From positions 35,336,802 through 35,400,801 of the forward strand of contig CM072807.1 in NCBI GenBank assembly GCA_037013495.1: a stretch of DNA of 64,000 nucleotides, written 5' to 3'. Shown in pieces: positions 22,939-34,808 of this stretch (its first letter is position 1; every line of letters starts with the position of its first letter). The notes under the pieces are model-generated. The model saw only the letters and a list, made by a program, of their open reading frames with translations. It had not been told where the DNA came from and did no database searches. The stretch comes from Hippophae tibetana (Eukaryota > Streptophyta > Magnoliopsida > Rosales > Elaeagnaceae). The position numbers were made by a program, and so were the translations under genes.

Positions 22939-23782
22939 ATGCGACGCATAAGAAATCTTGACATAGTTCCATTAGATCTAGAAATTCATAGAACTATTTT
23001 GAAATTAAAGAAAAATAATAAACAAGAAATTAACCTCAAAACATCTAGTTATGGATCATGAAATTCCAGAAGTGGAAGAACCAAAATTCTTAAGAGATTA
23101 TGCAGTGCCTATGATTGGCGTCATTCATTCAAGCATAAGAAGACCATCAATTCAAGCTAATAATTTTGAAATTAAGCCTGCAATAATTCATATGATACAA
23201 ACTTCGGTTCAATTTGGTGGTTTACCCCATGATGATCCAAACTCCCATATTGCAAATTTTCTAGAGATTTGTGACACTTTTAGGCATAATGGAGTCACTG
23301 ATGATGCTATTCGTTTGAGACTTTTTCCTTTTTCACTTAAGGAAAAGGCAAAGATTTGGTTGAATTCATTGCCATGTGGTTCTATCACTACTTGGGAGGA
23401 TTTGGCTCAAAAACATTTAGCCAAATATTTTCCACCGGCAAAGACTACAAGGATAAGGAATGAAATCACCACTTTTATGCAGTTCGACTCAGAGTCATTA
23501 TATGAAGCTTGGGAAAGGTACAAGGAGCTACTTCGAAGATGTCCTCACCACGGTTTACCGAAGTGGCTTCAAGTTCAAACATTTTATAATAGTTTGATGG
23601 GTCAAACTAGAAACATGATTGATGTTGTAGCAGGTGGTGCTCTAATGGGAAAATCAATTGACGAAGCCTACAACTTATTAGAGGAAATCGCTTCAATATA
23701 TGTTTCACCCATTTTTAATTTCAAATTAAATTTTAAGCTTTTTATAATTGCAATTAAGTCCCTTTTTATTAAAATTTATTAA
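22939..23782 (+). pseudogene. Athila-like gag, frameshifted and C-terminally truncated
   Basis: Structural capsid precursor of a gypsy element. The N-terminal part (22939-23061) starts MRRIRNLDIVPLDLEIHRT, matching the family's 'mRR.r.NLDi.PlDlEieRT.rrlrk' start, and ends in a stop. The main part reads in another frame (23051-23782, 243 residues), so there is one frameshift near 23050. That part has the conserved retrotransposon gag domain at residues about 60-190: NFLEICDTF, RLRLFPFSLKEKAKIWLNSL, TTWEDLAQKHLAKYFPP, ESLYEAWERYKELLRRCPHH, then LPKWLQVQTFYNSL. It stops after EEIASI, where foreign AT-rich sequence begins, so the zinc knuckle and everything downstream are missing. Confidence 0.9.
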
Positions 23783-23917
23783 TTTACTTGAAAATATATT
23801 TATTAAAACTAATACTAAATATTAATTTAATTAATTAAAAATTAACTAAAAAAATAAAAAACTAGCAATTATAATTAATAAAATAGACACAAATAACTGT
23901 ATAAAATACAGTTATCA

Positions 23918-24007
23918 GTGCACTTGTAAGAGTTTTATAAATATAAAACCAAAGTATTTACGAGATTGATATTGCTAACCCGATGTCACTCTTGTTGTTA
24001 TTCATCA
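23918..24007 (+). mobile_element. 3' LTR of the non-autonomous gypsy derivative, last 90 bp
   Basis: GTGCACTTGTAAGAGTTTTA to ...TTATTCATCA matches the final U5 of the LTRs at 14681 and 34809 and completes the copy begun at 20165. Without the insertion the LTR is about 1.76 kb. It is followed by GTAAA (24008-24012), a candidate target duplication partner of GTAA at 14413. Confidence 0.8.
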
Positions 24008-24012
24008 GTAAA

Positions 24013-25261
24013 GAGATACAGGAACCTTGAGACTCACCCGAAACTCACACGTAACAAAAATAATAGATATAAGGAAAGAAACAATTACACATATAAGAAG
24101 CACAACACACAATAAGCATATATTAAATAGAATAACAAGGAGTTTAATCTAAAGCAGGAAGTATGGTAGAATTGAAAAACATGCAATTATAGGACATAAG
24201 GTTTTTCAATCACAACTAGATGCTCCTATGTGTAAGCATATTTTGATCATATAAATATTGTAATAACATTACAGGTTAGCATACGAGCATAACAATATAA
24301 CGAGGTAAACCCACATAAAAATCTTATATATATAGTAACATCTTTAGGTTGATTATGGAAACTACTTGGTACCAAACAACTTACTAATAAAAATAAATAG
24401 TACACAACTTAGTAAAAGTTTAAATGTAAATACCTTTATCAATTGGGACACATACCCTAATTAGTTGCATCGGTTATCTCTATAACAACTAACGATCCTC
24501 ATTGAATCTAGCTCTTTTTTGGAGCCCCACCACCACGTGATGTAAAAAGTCACAAATGATCAATATAGTAAAAACCTAAGGAATAGAATATCGATGCACT
24601 TGAACCTAAAATTCAATCTAAGTCTTGGTTGTTAATTCAATTTTTAATTAACCCAACCCAACACATATTTCACAAACACAATTAAAAATCAATAATGACG
24701 AAAAACCCTCAAAACATTAATGATCTAGAATTAAGAAAACAATTTGAATATGAAAATTCAATTTTGAAAACCGAAAGTGTTTCCCCATGTTTTCTAACTA
24801 AGAAACCATTTTTCCAAAGAGGGAATACTTAAAGAAACTCTTTAGCTGCCTAGGCTCTCACCAAACACCTTATTAACCATATTGTCGAGCCTCAAAAAAC
24901 ATGTTATCCAAGGTAATAGTCTCCACCAACAATGTTAATAACTATTATAACACTCACCAACCACATTGGTGAATACGCTAGCAAGCGTAGAAAAAGTAAT
25001 TTTTGTTTTAAAATTTTTCAATTAATTTTCACAAATGCTGAAAAAACACAACAAATGCAAACTGATATTATACTATATGAACCAACCTCACATGATATAG
25101 GTAAACATATAAACATACAAAGTATTTTGACTAATTGAGTCTATATAGTATTGAACAGTCAGTAACTGACCTTATAGATAAGAAGACACAACACTAAGTA
25201 AAATACACTAAATCAATGTTTTGCACAAAACAATACCAACAAATACACAAAGGAACTTACG
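24013..25261 (-). mobile_element. Sirevirus-like LTR fragment (same family as 6065-7837)
   Basis: Read on the minus strand it starts CGTAAGTTCCTTTGTGTATT at 25261 (consensus start TGTAAG). It shares blocks with the + strand copy, such as GTATTTGTTGG near the start, 'tgggtttacctcgttat' in the middle, and TGTGAGTTT...GTATCTCTTTAC at its left end. It stops there, two-thirds through the LTR, where the gypsy LTR ends; the rest was lost or displaced when the 14.4-24.0 kb block arrived. Confidence 0.6.
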
Positions 25262-26613
25262 TTTTCCCCTTTTGGCTTTCATGGAAAACATTGCATAACT
25301 AACAAATTCTACATCAATATATAAGACAATCAGGCAAGATGTCTAAAAATATTTAGACTTATGAACAAACATCGACGCGGACCCCAACACCCCAAAACAC
25401 ACCAACTTTAAATGTACTCAAGATTGTTAGGAGTACTAGTGATAATGATCAAGTGGGTGACAAGCAGCATATGTCATATGCTTTGATTGATGATGATCAA
25501 GAAATGTACATACTGCAACTAAGGATGACATTAGAATGCATACATAAGCTGCATCAAATGACACTAGAATGCATGCAAATGCTACACACGATGATGTTGG
25601 AATGTGCATTGATACTATATATGATAACACTAGGAAGCATGCAAATGCTAAACACCTTGCGCTTGAAACTGCCACAAAATATGCATATATCCTAAGCTCA
25701 TGATGCACGGAATGCACACAAGTAGTGTAGACAACAAGTGCACATGCAGAAATTGTAAAAAAATCTACATATACACAATAACTATGGTGGTCAACAGTAC
25801 ATCATATCCTTTCAAAAGGTTGTTATAATGTTTGTTACATTAAAATAGGATGTGTCATTATATTTTATCATCAATTTTTAGCTAAATGAAAGAGTATTAT
25901 TCAGCTTTCTTACTTTTTATCACTCCATGCACTTATAATTTTCACACACAAAACAACACATACCGTGAATAAATCATGCAGACCTACATATAGTCTAATG
26001 AAATACTATCATTTTACCCCACACAGGTACACATCGATAGACTAAACATAATCAAATGTAATAGAAACATACATAACTCTCTCTGACTTTATGCTACACT
26101 CCCCTTAAGTGAATGCAAGTCAAGTAACCATAATGTAGTGCAACCTACACTCAGCATCCCATGAATGCAACACACAAGAAATGCAATGAACAATAAATTG
26201 TACAAAAAACATTCTCCCACTCTAGACATAAAAAGTCAAAGGAATACAACATACAATAATCCTAACACTTATGAAAAAAAAGAAGGATTAAAGTAATAAA
26301 CATAAAAGAATGCAACACATGCAAACTAAAACACACCATAGATATAAACACAAAGCTAAATATAATCAACGCAATAGAGAGAGAAAAACATACCCACTCA
26401 CACCCTCAGCTTTTCAAGCAACCACACAGCCCAAAAAACTCATACAATGTAATCTCAGGGTGAAATATAGACACTGATAGCCTTCCCTAAAGATTCACAT
26501 ATGAGAGAATCTAAAGGTTTGGTAAATAAATTAGCTAACTAAAGATCAATGTTGATATGTTGCAACAAAAGAGCGATTGAATTTACTAAATCTCTAATGA
26601 AATGGTGTCGTAT
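25262..26613 (-). mobile_element. 3' internal region of the minus-strand Sirevirus-like element
   Basis: Just upstream of the LTR, on the minus strand, 25275-25262 reads CCAAAAGGGGAAAA, a polypurine tract. The rest is similar to 5295-6060. No pol coding is visible. It contains the 33-bp repeat array at 25525-25656 and is cut at 26613 by the next LTR. Confidence 0.55.
25525..25656 (+). repeat. Four 33-bp tandem repeats
   Basis: Units begin at 25525, 25558, 25591 and 25624, exactly 33 bp apart, each near ATGACACTAGAATGCATGCA plus 'aatgctacaca'. As 33 is a multiple of 3, one + strand frame reads as 11-residue repeats (MTLECIHKLHQ, MTLECMQMLHT and two weaker copies) inside an 80-codon open frame. 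I see no other support for this frame being a gene. Confidence 0.75.
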
Positions 26614-28130
26614 TGATAAGTTCTTAAAAGAACATAATATATAGTTATTTTATGTATGTTTAGTAATTATATAGATTTATATTTACTTATTTTACTATCA
26701 TTTTATGCAAAATTTTCAAATCACAAGTATATTTTGTTATTTTTCAAGTATCTTTTATATTAAAATAAATTGACTTAAATAATTATGCTTGAATTACAAC
26801 TTGGAAGATTAAAAGAAAATATTTGTAACACATCACATATGTTTAAAAATTGAAAAAATAAATTACATGAACATAGGTCCCAAGTGATGTAGTTCAAAGT
26901 GTGTCGTGGCATGAATTTGTTGTAAGCCACAGCACAAGGCCAAAGGAAAAGATTAAACGGGTCCCAGATATGATGCAAGCTATGGTATAAAAATATTGTG
27001 TGTTGTAATATGAAAAGAGTGGATTGTGCTCAAACCGTATACAAGTTGTGTATGTCATGGTAAGAAAAAATTGAGTGTCGGGGTGCCAAGCTAAAAATTC
27101 CATTTTCTTCTTCTTTTCTCACCCTATAAATACAACTCGTTTTTTAGTTACAAAAAAAAAATACTAAAACTCTGTATTTGCATGGATATACTTGAGGTAT
27201 AAATTTTAAATGTATTCTTCTATTTTCATATTAATTTTATGTATTGTTTTAAATGTTATTTTTAATATTTTTATCAATTATTAATTATAAGCATGTCTAC
27301 CTAAAAATACTATGAAATATTAGTAATATTATTATGTTTGTGAAATATTAAAGTAGGTAAACGTTTTTATAAAATTCAGTATTATTTCCTATTTAAGAAT
27401 TTTATAAAATTCATATGAAATTAGGTTTTTGAAACACGAATCTAGATTCATTTAGAGTCACACTCTTGGAGTAAGGATTTGATTATGTGAATCTAGGTTA
27501 GAGTAATGTAGTATTTCAAAGTTTTTTATAATATTTGTTATTGAAAAATATATTGATGATATATTTTTTGTAATAAATTTAAAATATGAAAGTTAGATTT
27601 TAGATTCATCGATCTACAATTTAATTTAAAAAGTTTGAATAGAAGTTTAACTTGTTAGACCCGAGCAAAGGTGGAACTAAATGATTTGTTAATTTCTTAA
27701 AAAAAGAGTAATTTAATTAAATTTACCTACGATCGAAGGTGATAAGTAATTTTAATTAATAAATAATAGACCTAATTAATCTTTTATTTATATATATAAG
27801 ATAATCAACAATCTTAATTTACATATTTAATAGCGTAATTATATTGAGCATGGATGATTAAATAAATAATATATCCTATAAATTCTCTATTGAGTATAAA
27901 TGTTATTTGATTGAATTTATTTTTAATTTTATATTATTAGTTTATATTTTTTTGAAATCCAAATTTTATTACAAAATGTTTAGATTTAATTTTTGTTTTA
28001 GAAATTTTTTTAAATTATTTAAAAAATTATATGATTCTTTTGTATAACAAACTTAAAAATATACTTATTATTTTTTAAGCGAACTATTTTCTAAATATAC
28101 GCGAGATAATAAATGGTGTCGGTCATGATG
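26614..28130 (+). mobile_element. Diverged LTR of the TGATGA gypsy group
   Basis: Starts TGATAAGTTCTTAAAAGAAC and keeps the group's U3/R/U5 layout: TATA box (TATAAATA, 27125-27132), 'gtgaaatattaaagtaggtaaacg', then 'ttattgaaaaatatattgatgatat'. It ends around GTCGGTCATGATG at 28130, followed by a T-run where the primer site would be. It is about 1.5 kb and diverged in sequence from the other copies. The fragment at 31917-32330 is closer to this copy than to the others. Confidence 0.6.
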
Positions 28131-28275
28131 TTTTTTTGCGTCTATTTATGAAATGATTACTTTGAATCCATTCAAACATCTAAATATAGGTCTCGAGCTT
28201 CAATAATAAATGGTGTCGGTCATGATGTTTTTTTGTGTCTATTTATGAAATGATTACTTTGAATCCATTCAAACA
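28106..28275 (+). repeat. 73-bp direct repeat (97-bp period) across the LTR/leader junction
   Basis: 28106-28178 and 28203-28275 are identical except for one base (GCGTC versus GTGTC). The repeat includes the LTR end and the primer-site region, separated by 24 bp. The near-identity contrasts with the decay of the LTR around it, so the duplication is recent. Confidence 0.9.
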
Positions 28276-30379
28276 AAATCTTCAACTTTCTTACATAAGG
28301 AGGAGACGATGAAGATATTATATCTTTTTGTTTTATTTTATTTTGTTTTTTACATATTTATATTATTAGGTAAAGTTATTAACTTTTAAAAAATTTAATA
28401 ACTAAAAAAATAAACAAATAAATGCATATTGAATTTAGATCATTTATAAGTATCTATTACTTGACTTTTTTTGTTGAAATATCTAACATAAAATTCTTAT
28501 TAATACTATAAATGTATTACTTTCCTGATAATTCTACCATAAACTGTTACAAATGATATTAGGGGTACATTTATTACTTTAACTAAAATAGAGAGAATTT
28601 ATTTCATTGGAGTATATTAAAAAATAATAATTCATGATTTTGGCGTTGTAATAGAGGTACAATAAATGGTGTAATTGCATTTATTGGCATTTTCACGTGT
28701 AAATTAATGAATATTTATTAAAACAGTGAGTATATATTATTTTACTTAATATCTTATCTTTCTTTCAATTAATGGTTATTCAATATTGTACAAGCTCAAA
28801 TAGTTTAAACACTTCGAGGACAAGCACAACAACCTAACAATTTATAATAACTAACTAATAAACTTAGTTACAAATCAAGGTTCAAAAACTCAAAGATATC
28901 CTGAATATAGTGATATTGTGATTATTTTACACATTTTAACATCTAAATTTGATAAAAATATCTTATTTTAATATTTTAAATTTATTATAAAAAATATATT
29001 ATCAATATATTTTTTAATAATAAACTTTGTAAAATATTTTGAATAAAAAATGATATATATTTAATTATTATTTAAAAATATTCCCCTCACTAACTTTATA
29101 CAAGCATAACAACTTACCTAAAATCTAATTATCATAATCAACCAAAAATATTTAATTTAATTAATTATCAATCTATTAAATATAATTTTAGATCAATATA
29201 TAAAACTAAATTTTTAAATAAAATTCAGTTAAAAGTAATACATCAACTGTATTGTTACAAATAATTCTTACAACAATCTATTATCTGAAAAATCTCCGTA
29301 TTATTATAATTTATTTGTGATAACCTAATCATCATTGCTAGGAAGCAATGACACTTTTAAATTATTATTATTAAAATCTTTAAAATAAACTATTATGATA
29401 TTAATATTTAGGTTTTTATTTAAAATTTTAAAATATTTATATTATTAATTAATTTTTGATATTTGAAAATCTAAATTTTCTCTTCTTTATAAAAAATAAA
29501 ATAAAATACAAAATATAAAAAAACATCTAAAACTATTTTTTTATTTCTATTTAAAATTTTATTTTATTTTTAATATTGAAATAAAAAGAGGGGATCTTGA
29601 TTTTACATAAAGATAAAATCCTCCAAAGTAACGTCTCATTAAAGACAATAAAAATATTCCTATATAGGAGGTAATTTATTATTATTTATTTATTGTTTTA
29701 ATTTATTTTAAATTTGATATTTATTTATTTTATGTTTTTTTAATTTATGTGTAGTTAATATAAATTTTTGTTTTAAAAAAGAGGGAAATACAAACAAAGA
29801 AAAAAGTGAAACAGAGAAGAACATACCACGACATAAAATTTATGTGTGCTATGAGATGAAGTGTTAAATATGTAATGGGCAAAAGTCAGAACGAATTGTG
29901 TCATAGGATGAAGAAAATGTGTGTTGCGGCATGCAAATAACTCTTTGTCTTTAAACCTTTTTCCTACACGAAAAACTCATATTTTTCTCATATTTTCTCT
30001 TACTTTCTCTCAAATCTTAATTTTTTTCTCCCCCAAGCACAGAGTCTCTTAAAAAATTCACCTTTGTACAAATTTCTTTCACAAATTCTTTCTAAAATAA
30101 GATTTTCTAACCTTTTTCTAACAATCTATAAAGAGAATTTTCAAAAAATTTAAGTTCGTACAAGGTATCCATATTCAAACGATTATTCTTCATTTCCTTT
30201 AAATTTTCAACAACAAAAGTATGCCTTCATAATTTTTGGAATTTGTGGAGAATTTATTTATTTATTAAGAGTCCAAAACCCTATTTAGGATTAAGAAAGG
30301 GTTAGGAATTATTTGGATTAAATTGTGTTGTTGAAATTTTTGGTAAACCCATTTTAAATATTTTGGTAAAAATTTGAAA
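28276..30379 (+). other. AT-rich non-coding leader with embedded LTR debris
   Basis: No coding frames. At 28810 it has CTTCGAGGACAAGC, the phrase found near gypsy 3' ends. Then 28880-29290 resembles, on the minus strand, the middle of the TGATGA family LTR. At 29583-29700 there is a leader-like piece ('aaagtaacgtctcattaaagac', 'aggaggtaattt'). 29930-30110 is pyrimidine-rich. I read it as a leader plus fragments of older elements, with no precise borders. Confidence 0.4.
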
Positions 30380-31320
30380 ATGATACCTAGGAGGTCTAGT
30401 AAAGGAAATGAGGTTTCAACTTTTGGAGATTTTGACAATTCAAAATTTTCAAGTTTTGATGCTAAAGGTCTCTTTGAAAAATCGACATAAGTTAACAAAG
30501 GTTTTATTCTGAAAAAGGGTATGAAATTTAACAATAGAACTAAAAGTATTATTGATGTAATCGCAATTCTAGACTAGAAAAATTTTGTAAGGTAACTAGA
30601 GGATACTGTTGAATCACTAGTTTGGGAATTATAAGTAAATTTTCCTGATGCTATTGATGATAAAGTTTTTGTTAGGACTGTGTTAATTCCATATGAACCT
30701 AAAGATATAAATGCTTACTTTTATTTAGTACATATTAGAGGAAATGAGTATGAGCAGTATCTTAGAAATATAGATTATATTGTAGTATTAGAAGCCTTAA
30801 CTATACAAGATGCTAAATGGATTATATCTGGTGGTAAACATACAGGTTTTTAAGCAAAGTATTTGGACAAAAGTTTAAGAACTTGGTAATACTTTATTTG
30901 TTCTAGGATGATGCCCACCAAACATTATAGCACAATTGATAGATATGGTTATTTTGATGTATGCAATCGCATCTAAGATGTCTATGGATGTTGGAGTAAT
31001 AATTTACCAACGAATTAAGCTGTCAACAAATAGTCACCAAATGGGTTTATTTTCTATCAACTTATAACTACTTTATGTAGGAAAATGGGGATACCCCATT
31101 CAAAAGGTGAGGTTGTTATATAACCTAATGAATTATTGAATATGATTTACTTTGATGAGCTTACATTTGTTATAAACATCATTCCAAGAGAAAAGAGACT
31201 CATTCTTTCCTCAAAAATTTCTATGAAAGATCAATTGCATAACTTTGGTATAAGAATAAGCTACATGGAAGAATATTAAATATGTTTACACATAGGAGGT
31301 CTTGAAGTGATTGAAATTAT
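30380..31320 (+). pseudogene. Decayed plant retroelement ORF of the 'putative plant transposon protein' type
   Basis: From ATG at 30380 the frame reads MIPRRSSKGNEVSTFGDFDN and, through about ten in-frame stops, includes VFVRTVLIPYEPKDINAYF, AKWIISGGKH, MMPTKHYSTIDRYGYF and FYQLITTLCRKMGIPHSKGE. This order ('v.vrg..I.fsp..IN.yl', then a W-rich stretch, 'mlPt.H.s.v...r', 'fp.lIt.Lc..aGV') is that of a domain common in Athila-group plant retroelements. Its role is not known to me. A single frame spans nearly 950 bp with stops but few frameshifts. It is followed by a Sirevirus-like LTR fragment. Confidence 0.65.
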
Positions 31321-31660
31321 TTATAGCTTTTCCAATATGATTGATAGTTTCACATAATATGTGATGTTTCTTGTATTTAATGCATGTTGCTAACCTAAAC
31401 AGGAGGCTTTCACGCACATTATTAGTAGTGTATTTATTATAGATCTTTCTTTCTTATCTACTTGTTGTATTTGTGATTTGTTGAATTAAGCATGTCATTT
31501 TTATTGTATATTCTAATGTGTTATTTTCTTAATTCATGTTATAAGGCCTTCTTGATCAAGTTAGAATAGAGCTTGCAAAAGATTCTATAGGTTGGCATAT
31601 CCACCCCTCTTATAGGTCTCAATTGTTTATTTGGTTTAAAAGTTCAATTCACCTATGTAC
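31320..31660 (+). mobile_element. End fragment of a Sirevirus-like LTR
   Basis: Similar to the last 300 bp of the LTR at 6065-7837: 'ctacttgttgtatttgtgatttgttgaatta', 'aaaagattctataggttggcat' and 'atccacccctctt'. It continues into TTTGGTTTAAAAGT, a possible decayed initiator-Met primer site. From about 31661 to 31916 I see no recognisable feature. Confidence 0.6.
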
Positions 31661-31916
31661 AAGTGTTCCAACGAATAGACCTACGTTTGGCGTCATAACG
31701 AGTCACCCTTCTTCAACCTTAACCATTTGATTGCTTGATTTTAAATCTTTATCTACACATACATACACCTTTTTATATTTGTTTTGTTAGTCTCCAATTG
31801 AATGAGATGTTACCTTATTTGTGAGTTTATTTATCACTGAGTATTTGGGATGATTACACCATTACTGTTTTTTTTTATCTTACATCTTTTTTGTTTGCAC
31901 CTCTCTCTAAAATAGA

Positions 31917-32330
31917 CTCAATCGAAGGCGATAAGTGATTTTAATTCATAATAAATAGTACACCTAATTAATCTCGTATTTTTATATATAAGAGAGAATC
32001 AATAATCATAATTAATATCATTAATAACCAAATTAATAATGACAAAGTATGATTAACTAATTAATCTATCCTATAAATTCATCATCTAGTCAAATGTTAT
32101 TCACCTGATATTTATCAATTTATCTTTAATTTTATGTTATTAGTTTAAATCTTTTTAGAATCCAAACTTTGTATATAATGTTTAGGTTTAATTTTTATTT
32201 TTAAGAATTTGTTGAAAACTATATGATTCCTTTTTAAACTGATCTTAGAAGTATGCTTATCATTTCTTACAAATTGATTAGTACACCTACAAACTATTTT
32301 ATAAGTAAAAAACTTTAGCGTTAAGTTTTT
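31917..32330 (+). mobile_element. 3' part of a gypsy LTR (26614-type)
   Basis: ATCGAAGGCGATAAGTGATT onward matches the second half of the LTR at 26614 (ATCGAAGGTGATAAGTAATT there), ending near CTTATCATTTCTTACAAATT. The upstream half is missing. It is followed by an AT-rich leader (32331-32808, non-coding) and gag, so it is probably the 5' LTR of that element. Confidence 0.6.
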
Positions 32331-32808
32331 TATTTAAAATATTAAAATATTTAGGTTATTAATTAATAACTTTATATGTTTTAAATTTTAAATTTTCAAA
32401 AAAAAAATTAAATTCTTTCCTTTTATTCTTAATTTTATTTTATATTTTATTTATTTTATTATTTATCAATTATTTTATTATTTTAAATTTTGTAAAATTT
32501 AATTTCTTTTATTTACTAATTCTTTTATTTCTTTTTTGTTTAGTATTTCTATGTAATAACTTATTTTGATATAATTTATTTTTTACTAACTTGTGTGAAG
32601 TGTGCACTTATATATTAGTATTAAGTTATCTGTTATCTTAATTTTTGTTTTATATTATTAATATAAAAGAGTAAGATATCTTTGAGAAAGAAACTTGTAC
32701 TTTTTATTAATATCTATTGGTTCAAAAACATTTCAAGAAAAATGAAAATTTATTAGGGGGAAGATGAACAACCATAAGTGTAAGTGGATATGGGTGATGT
32801 TGAATATA

Positions 32809-33900
32809 AATAGAAAATGATGAAGGAGTACGCATTACTAATTAGTGACAATATTAGCTCTCGTATACAATTGGGAGAGGTTGTAAGTAATTATGAATTG
32901 AAGAATATTCATTATTCTATGTTACCTTCATTTTACGGTATCTCTAATAAAAACCTTTTAAAATTTATTAGAGAATTTTATGCTACTATATAGACAATTC
33001 CATTGTAGAGATTGGATAAAGAACAGATTAGGATGAAATGTTTTCCTTATACACCTAAGGATGGAGCTAAGTCTTGGTTCATGACTTTGCAATTAAATTT
33101 ATTAATTACTTGGGAAGTAGTCTACAAAAATTTTATGAGTAGGTACTATTCCCATCATGAAACTTGGACAATTTCAAACTCCTTTTCATTCAATTCAGAC
33201 ACCATAGCTATCCATTACAAGTACAAAATGAGCTCTTTTATGATGAACTAACACAATATTGTCAGTATATTGTTGATAATGCGGCAGAAGGAGTTATGGG
33301 AGAAAAGACGACAGAACAAACCTTTGAGTTCTATGAGATGTTGGGTTCTAATCCCCAACAAAAAAGTGCTAGAAAAATAAGAATAAAAGTCAATAAAATT
33401 GGCTCAGGAAATAAAATGGCCTTGTAACTTGCAGAATTAACTAAGCAAGTGCAACTTTTCACTACCCATCAAATTTCAAACCAAGAGGTATATGGAGCTT
33501 GTTTTTCAATTGGACATAATTACTTTTAATTGTTCAAATTCATATGATTTTAGTGTGGATATCTTATTGGAAACCAATTATATGCAAATGTGTCATTCTA
33601 ACACCTATGATTACCCAAACCATTCTTGGAAACGAAACAATTACCATGCATGTGCCTAAAACCCATAACAAAGGCCATATGAAAACTAATCTTATCTACT
33701 AAGTCAATCTAATAAGCCAACCTTAGAAGATAATTTGAATTCCTTTATTTAAATTAGCAGCAACAATCAGTATATGAATAATTGAAGGTTCAAGTATATA
33801 GATGCTTCAATTAAAAATGTTAAAGTTAGAGTTGGGTAGCTAATAGAGAGCGTACAAAAGTAAGAAAAAAGAAAGCTACCCAACCAAGCAGAATAAGCAA
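32809..33900 (+). pseudogene. gag pseudogene, Athila/Tat-like (second copy)
   Basis: Same gag as the minus-strand copy at 1871-3060. The frames give YELKNIHYSMLPSFYGISN, a stop, LDKEQIRMKCFPYTPKDGAK with SWFMTLQLNLLITWEVVYKN, then a frameshift near 33165-33250 and AEGVMGEKTTEQTFEFYEML ('aaGG.l..kt..eaye.ie.ia.n'). It continues to an Asn/Gln-rich stretch and 'VKVRVG' near 33830. Protease follows at 34330. No complete frame is left. Confidence 0.75.
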
Positions 33901-34808
33901 AGGATGTTACAATGCTTGAAGTGGTATGGTAGTTAATAAAATATTACCTAAAATTTCTAATGATTTACTATTTAGTGCAGGTAATAAAGAAGATGAAATT
34001 ATAATATCCCAAAGTGGAGAGACAACTACTACTAATAATGATAAACCTTATATTGGAGAGTTAATTAACATTCCCAAAATTCAAAAAACATTATAACTAT
34101 GCCAACAATCAATACTATTTCCAAACCAACTAAAGGAACTAAAATAAGATAAGCAATTTTTTGATCTTTTTAATATACCTTCTAAAGTTAATATTAATTT
34201 AACTTATTAGAAGTAATCAAGAATATACCCATATATGAAAAGTTCTTCAAGGAATTGAATACTAAGAAAAGGATATATGAACTTAATAAAGGAATAATGG
34301 TATCAAAAATTTCTAGTGTTATGCTTCAATACCAACTACCCCTAAAGTTGAAAGATCTAGGAAGTTTTATAATAAACATCACCATAGAGAATAGAAAGGT
34401 AGCTAAAGAATGCTTGATTTAGGTTCTAGTATAAATTTGATATCATACTCTATTTTCTTACAACTAGGTTTGGAAGATTTAAAAGCTACAACCATGTCCC
34501 TTCAGCTTGCGGATATATCTATTACATATCTGAAGGGAATGGTTGAGGATGTGCTGGTATAGATTAACAAACTTATGCTTGTTGATTTTGTGGTTCTAGA
34601 TATAGAGAAAAGCCCAACCTTGAACAAAGAACATATACTTCTTGATAGACTATTCATAGCTACTACCAAGACTATTATTGATGTCTAAGATAGGAATTTA
34701 ATAATAACAGTCTTAGGAGAGATTATTCATTTTAAAGTTTTTAACTCTTCACATTTTCCTTCTATCTCTACCATAGATGAATGTTTTAATGTTAATTCAA
34801 TGGATATA
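33901..34808 (+). pseudogene. Retroviral-type aspartic protease pseudogene of the same gypsy element
   Basis: Around 34340-34800 the translations, shifting frame several times, contain LDLGSSINLISYSIFLQLGL, the protease active-site block (family 'LlDLGASINLMPySiF..LgLG'), with the catalytic Asp and Gly present. Next come LKATTMSLQLADISITYLKG ('l..T.msLQLADrSi.yP.G'), VDFVVLDIE and a STIDECFNVNSMD end piece. The frame ends exactly where the LTR at 34809 starts, so that element was inserted here or the region recombined with it. Confidence 0.75.

Larger units (their letters stand above)
21836..23917 (+). mobile_element. Nested truncated Athila-like element (LTR remnant, primer site, gag)
   Basis: Replaces about 20 bp of LTR sequence. 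From left to right: a 0.92 kb LTR-like part ending ...GAGACAACA at 22759, a well-preserved tRNA-Asp primer site (22766-22784), an AT-rich leader, gag (22939-23782), then about 135 bp of AT-rich sequence of unknown origin ending in a perfect 10-bp hairpin (ATAACTGTAT / ATACAGTTAT, about 23893-23915). There is no pol and no 3' LTR, and no convincing target duplication (TGTCA on the left, TATCA on the right). Gag is much better preserved than any other coding remnant here, so the insertion is probably recent. Confidence 0.7.

Noticed and set aside
23893..23915. Hairpin as a Helitron 3' terminus
   Set aside because: The perfect stem is suggestive, but the end is TTATCA rather than CTRR, no TC start is at the other side and the A/T target rule is not met.
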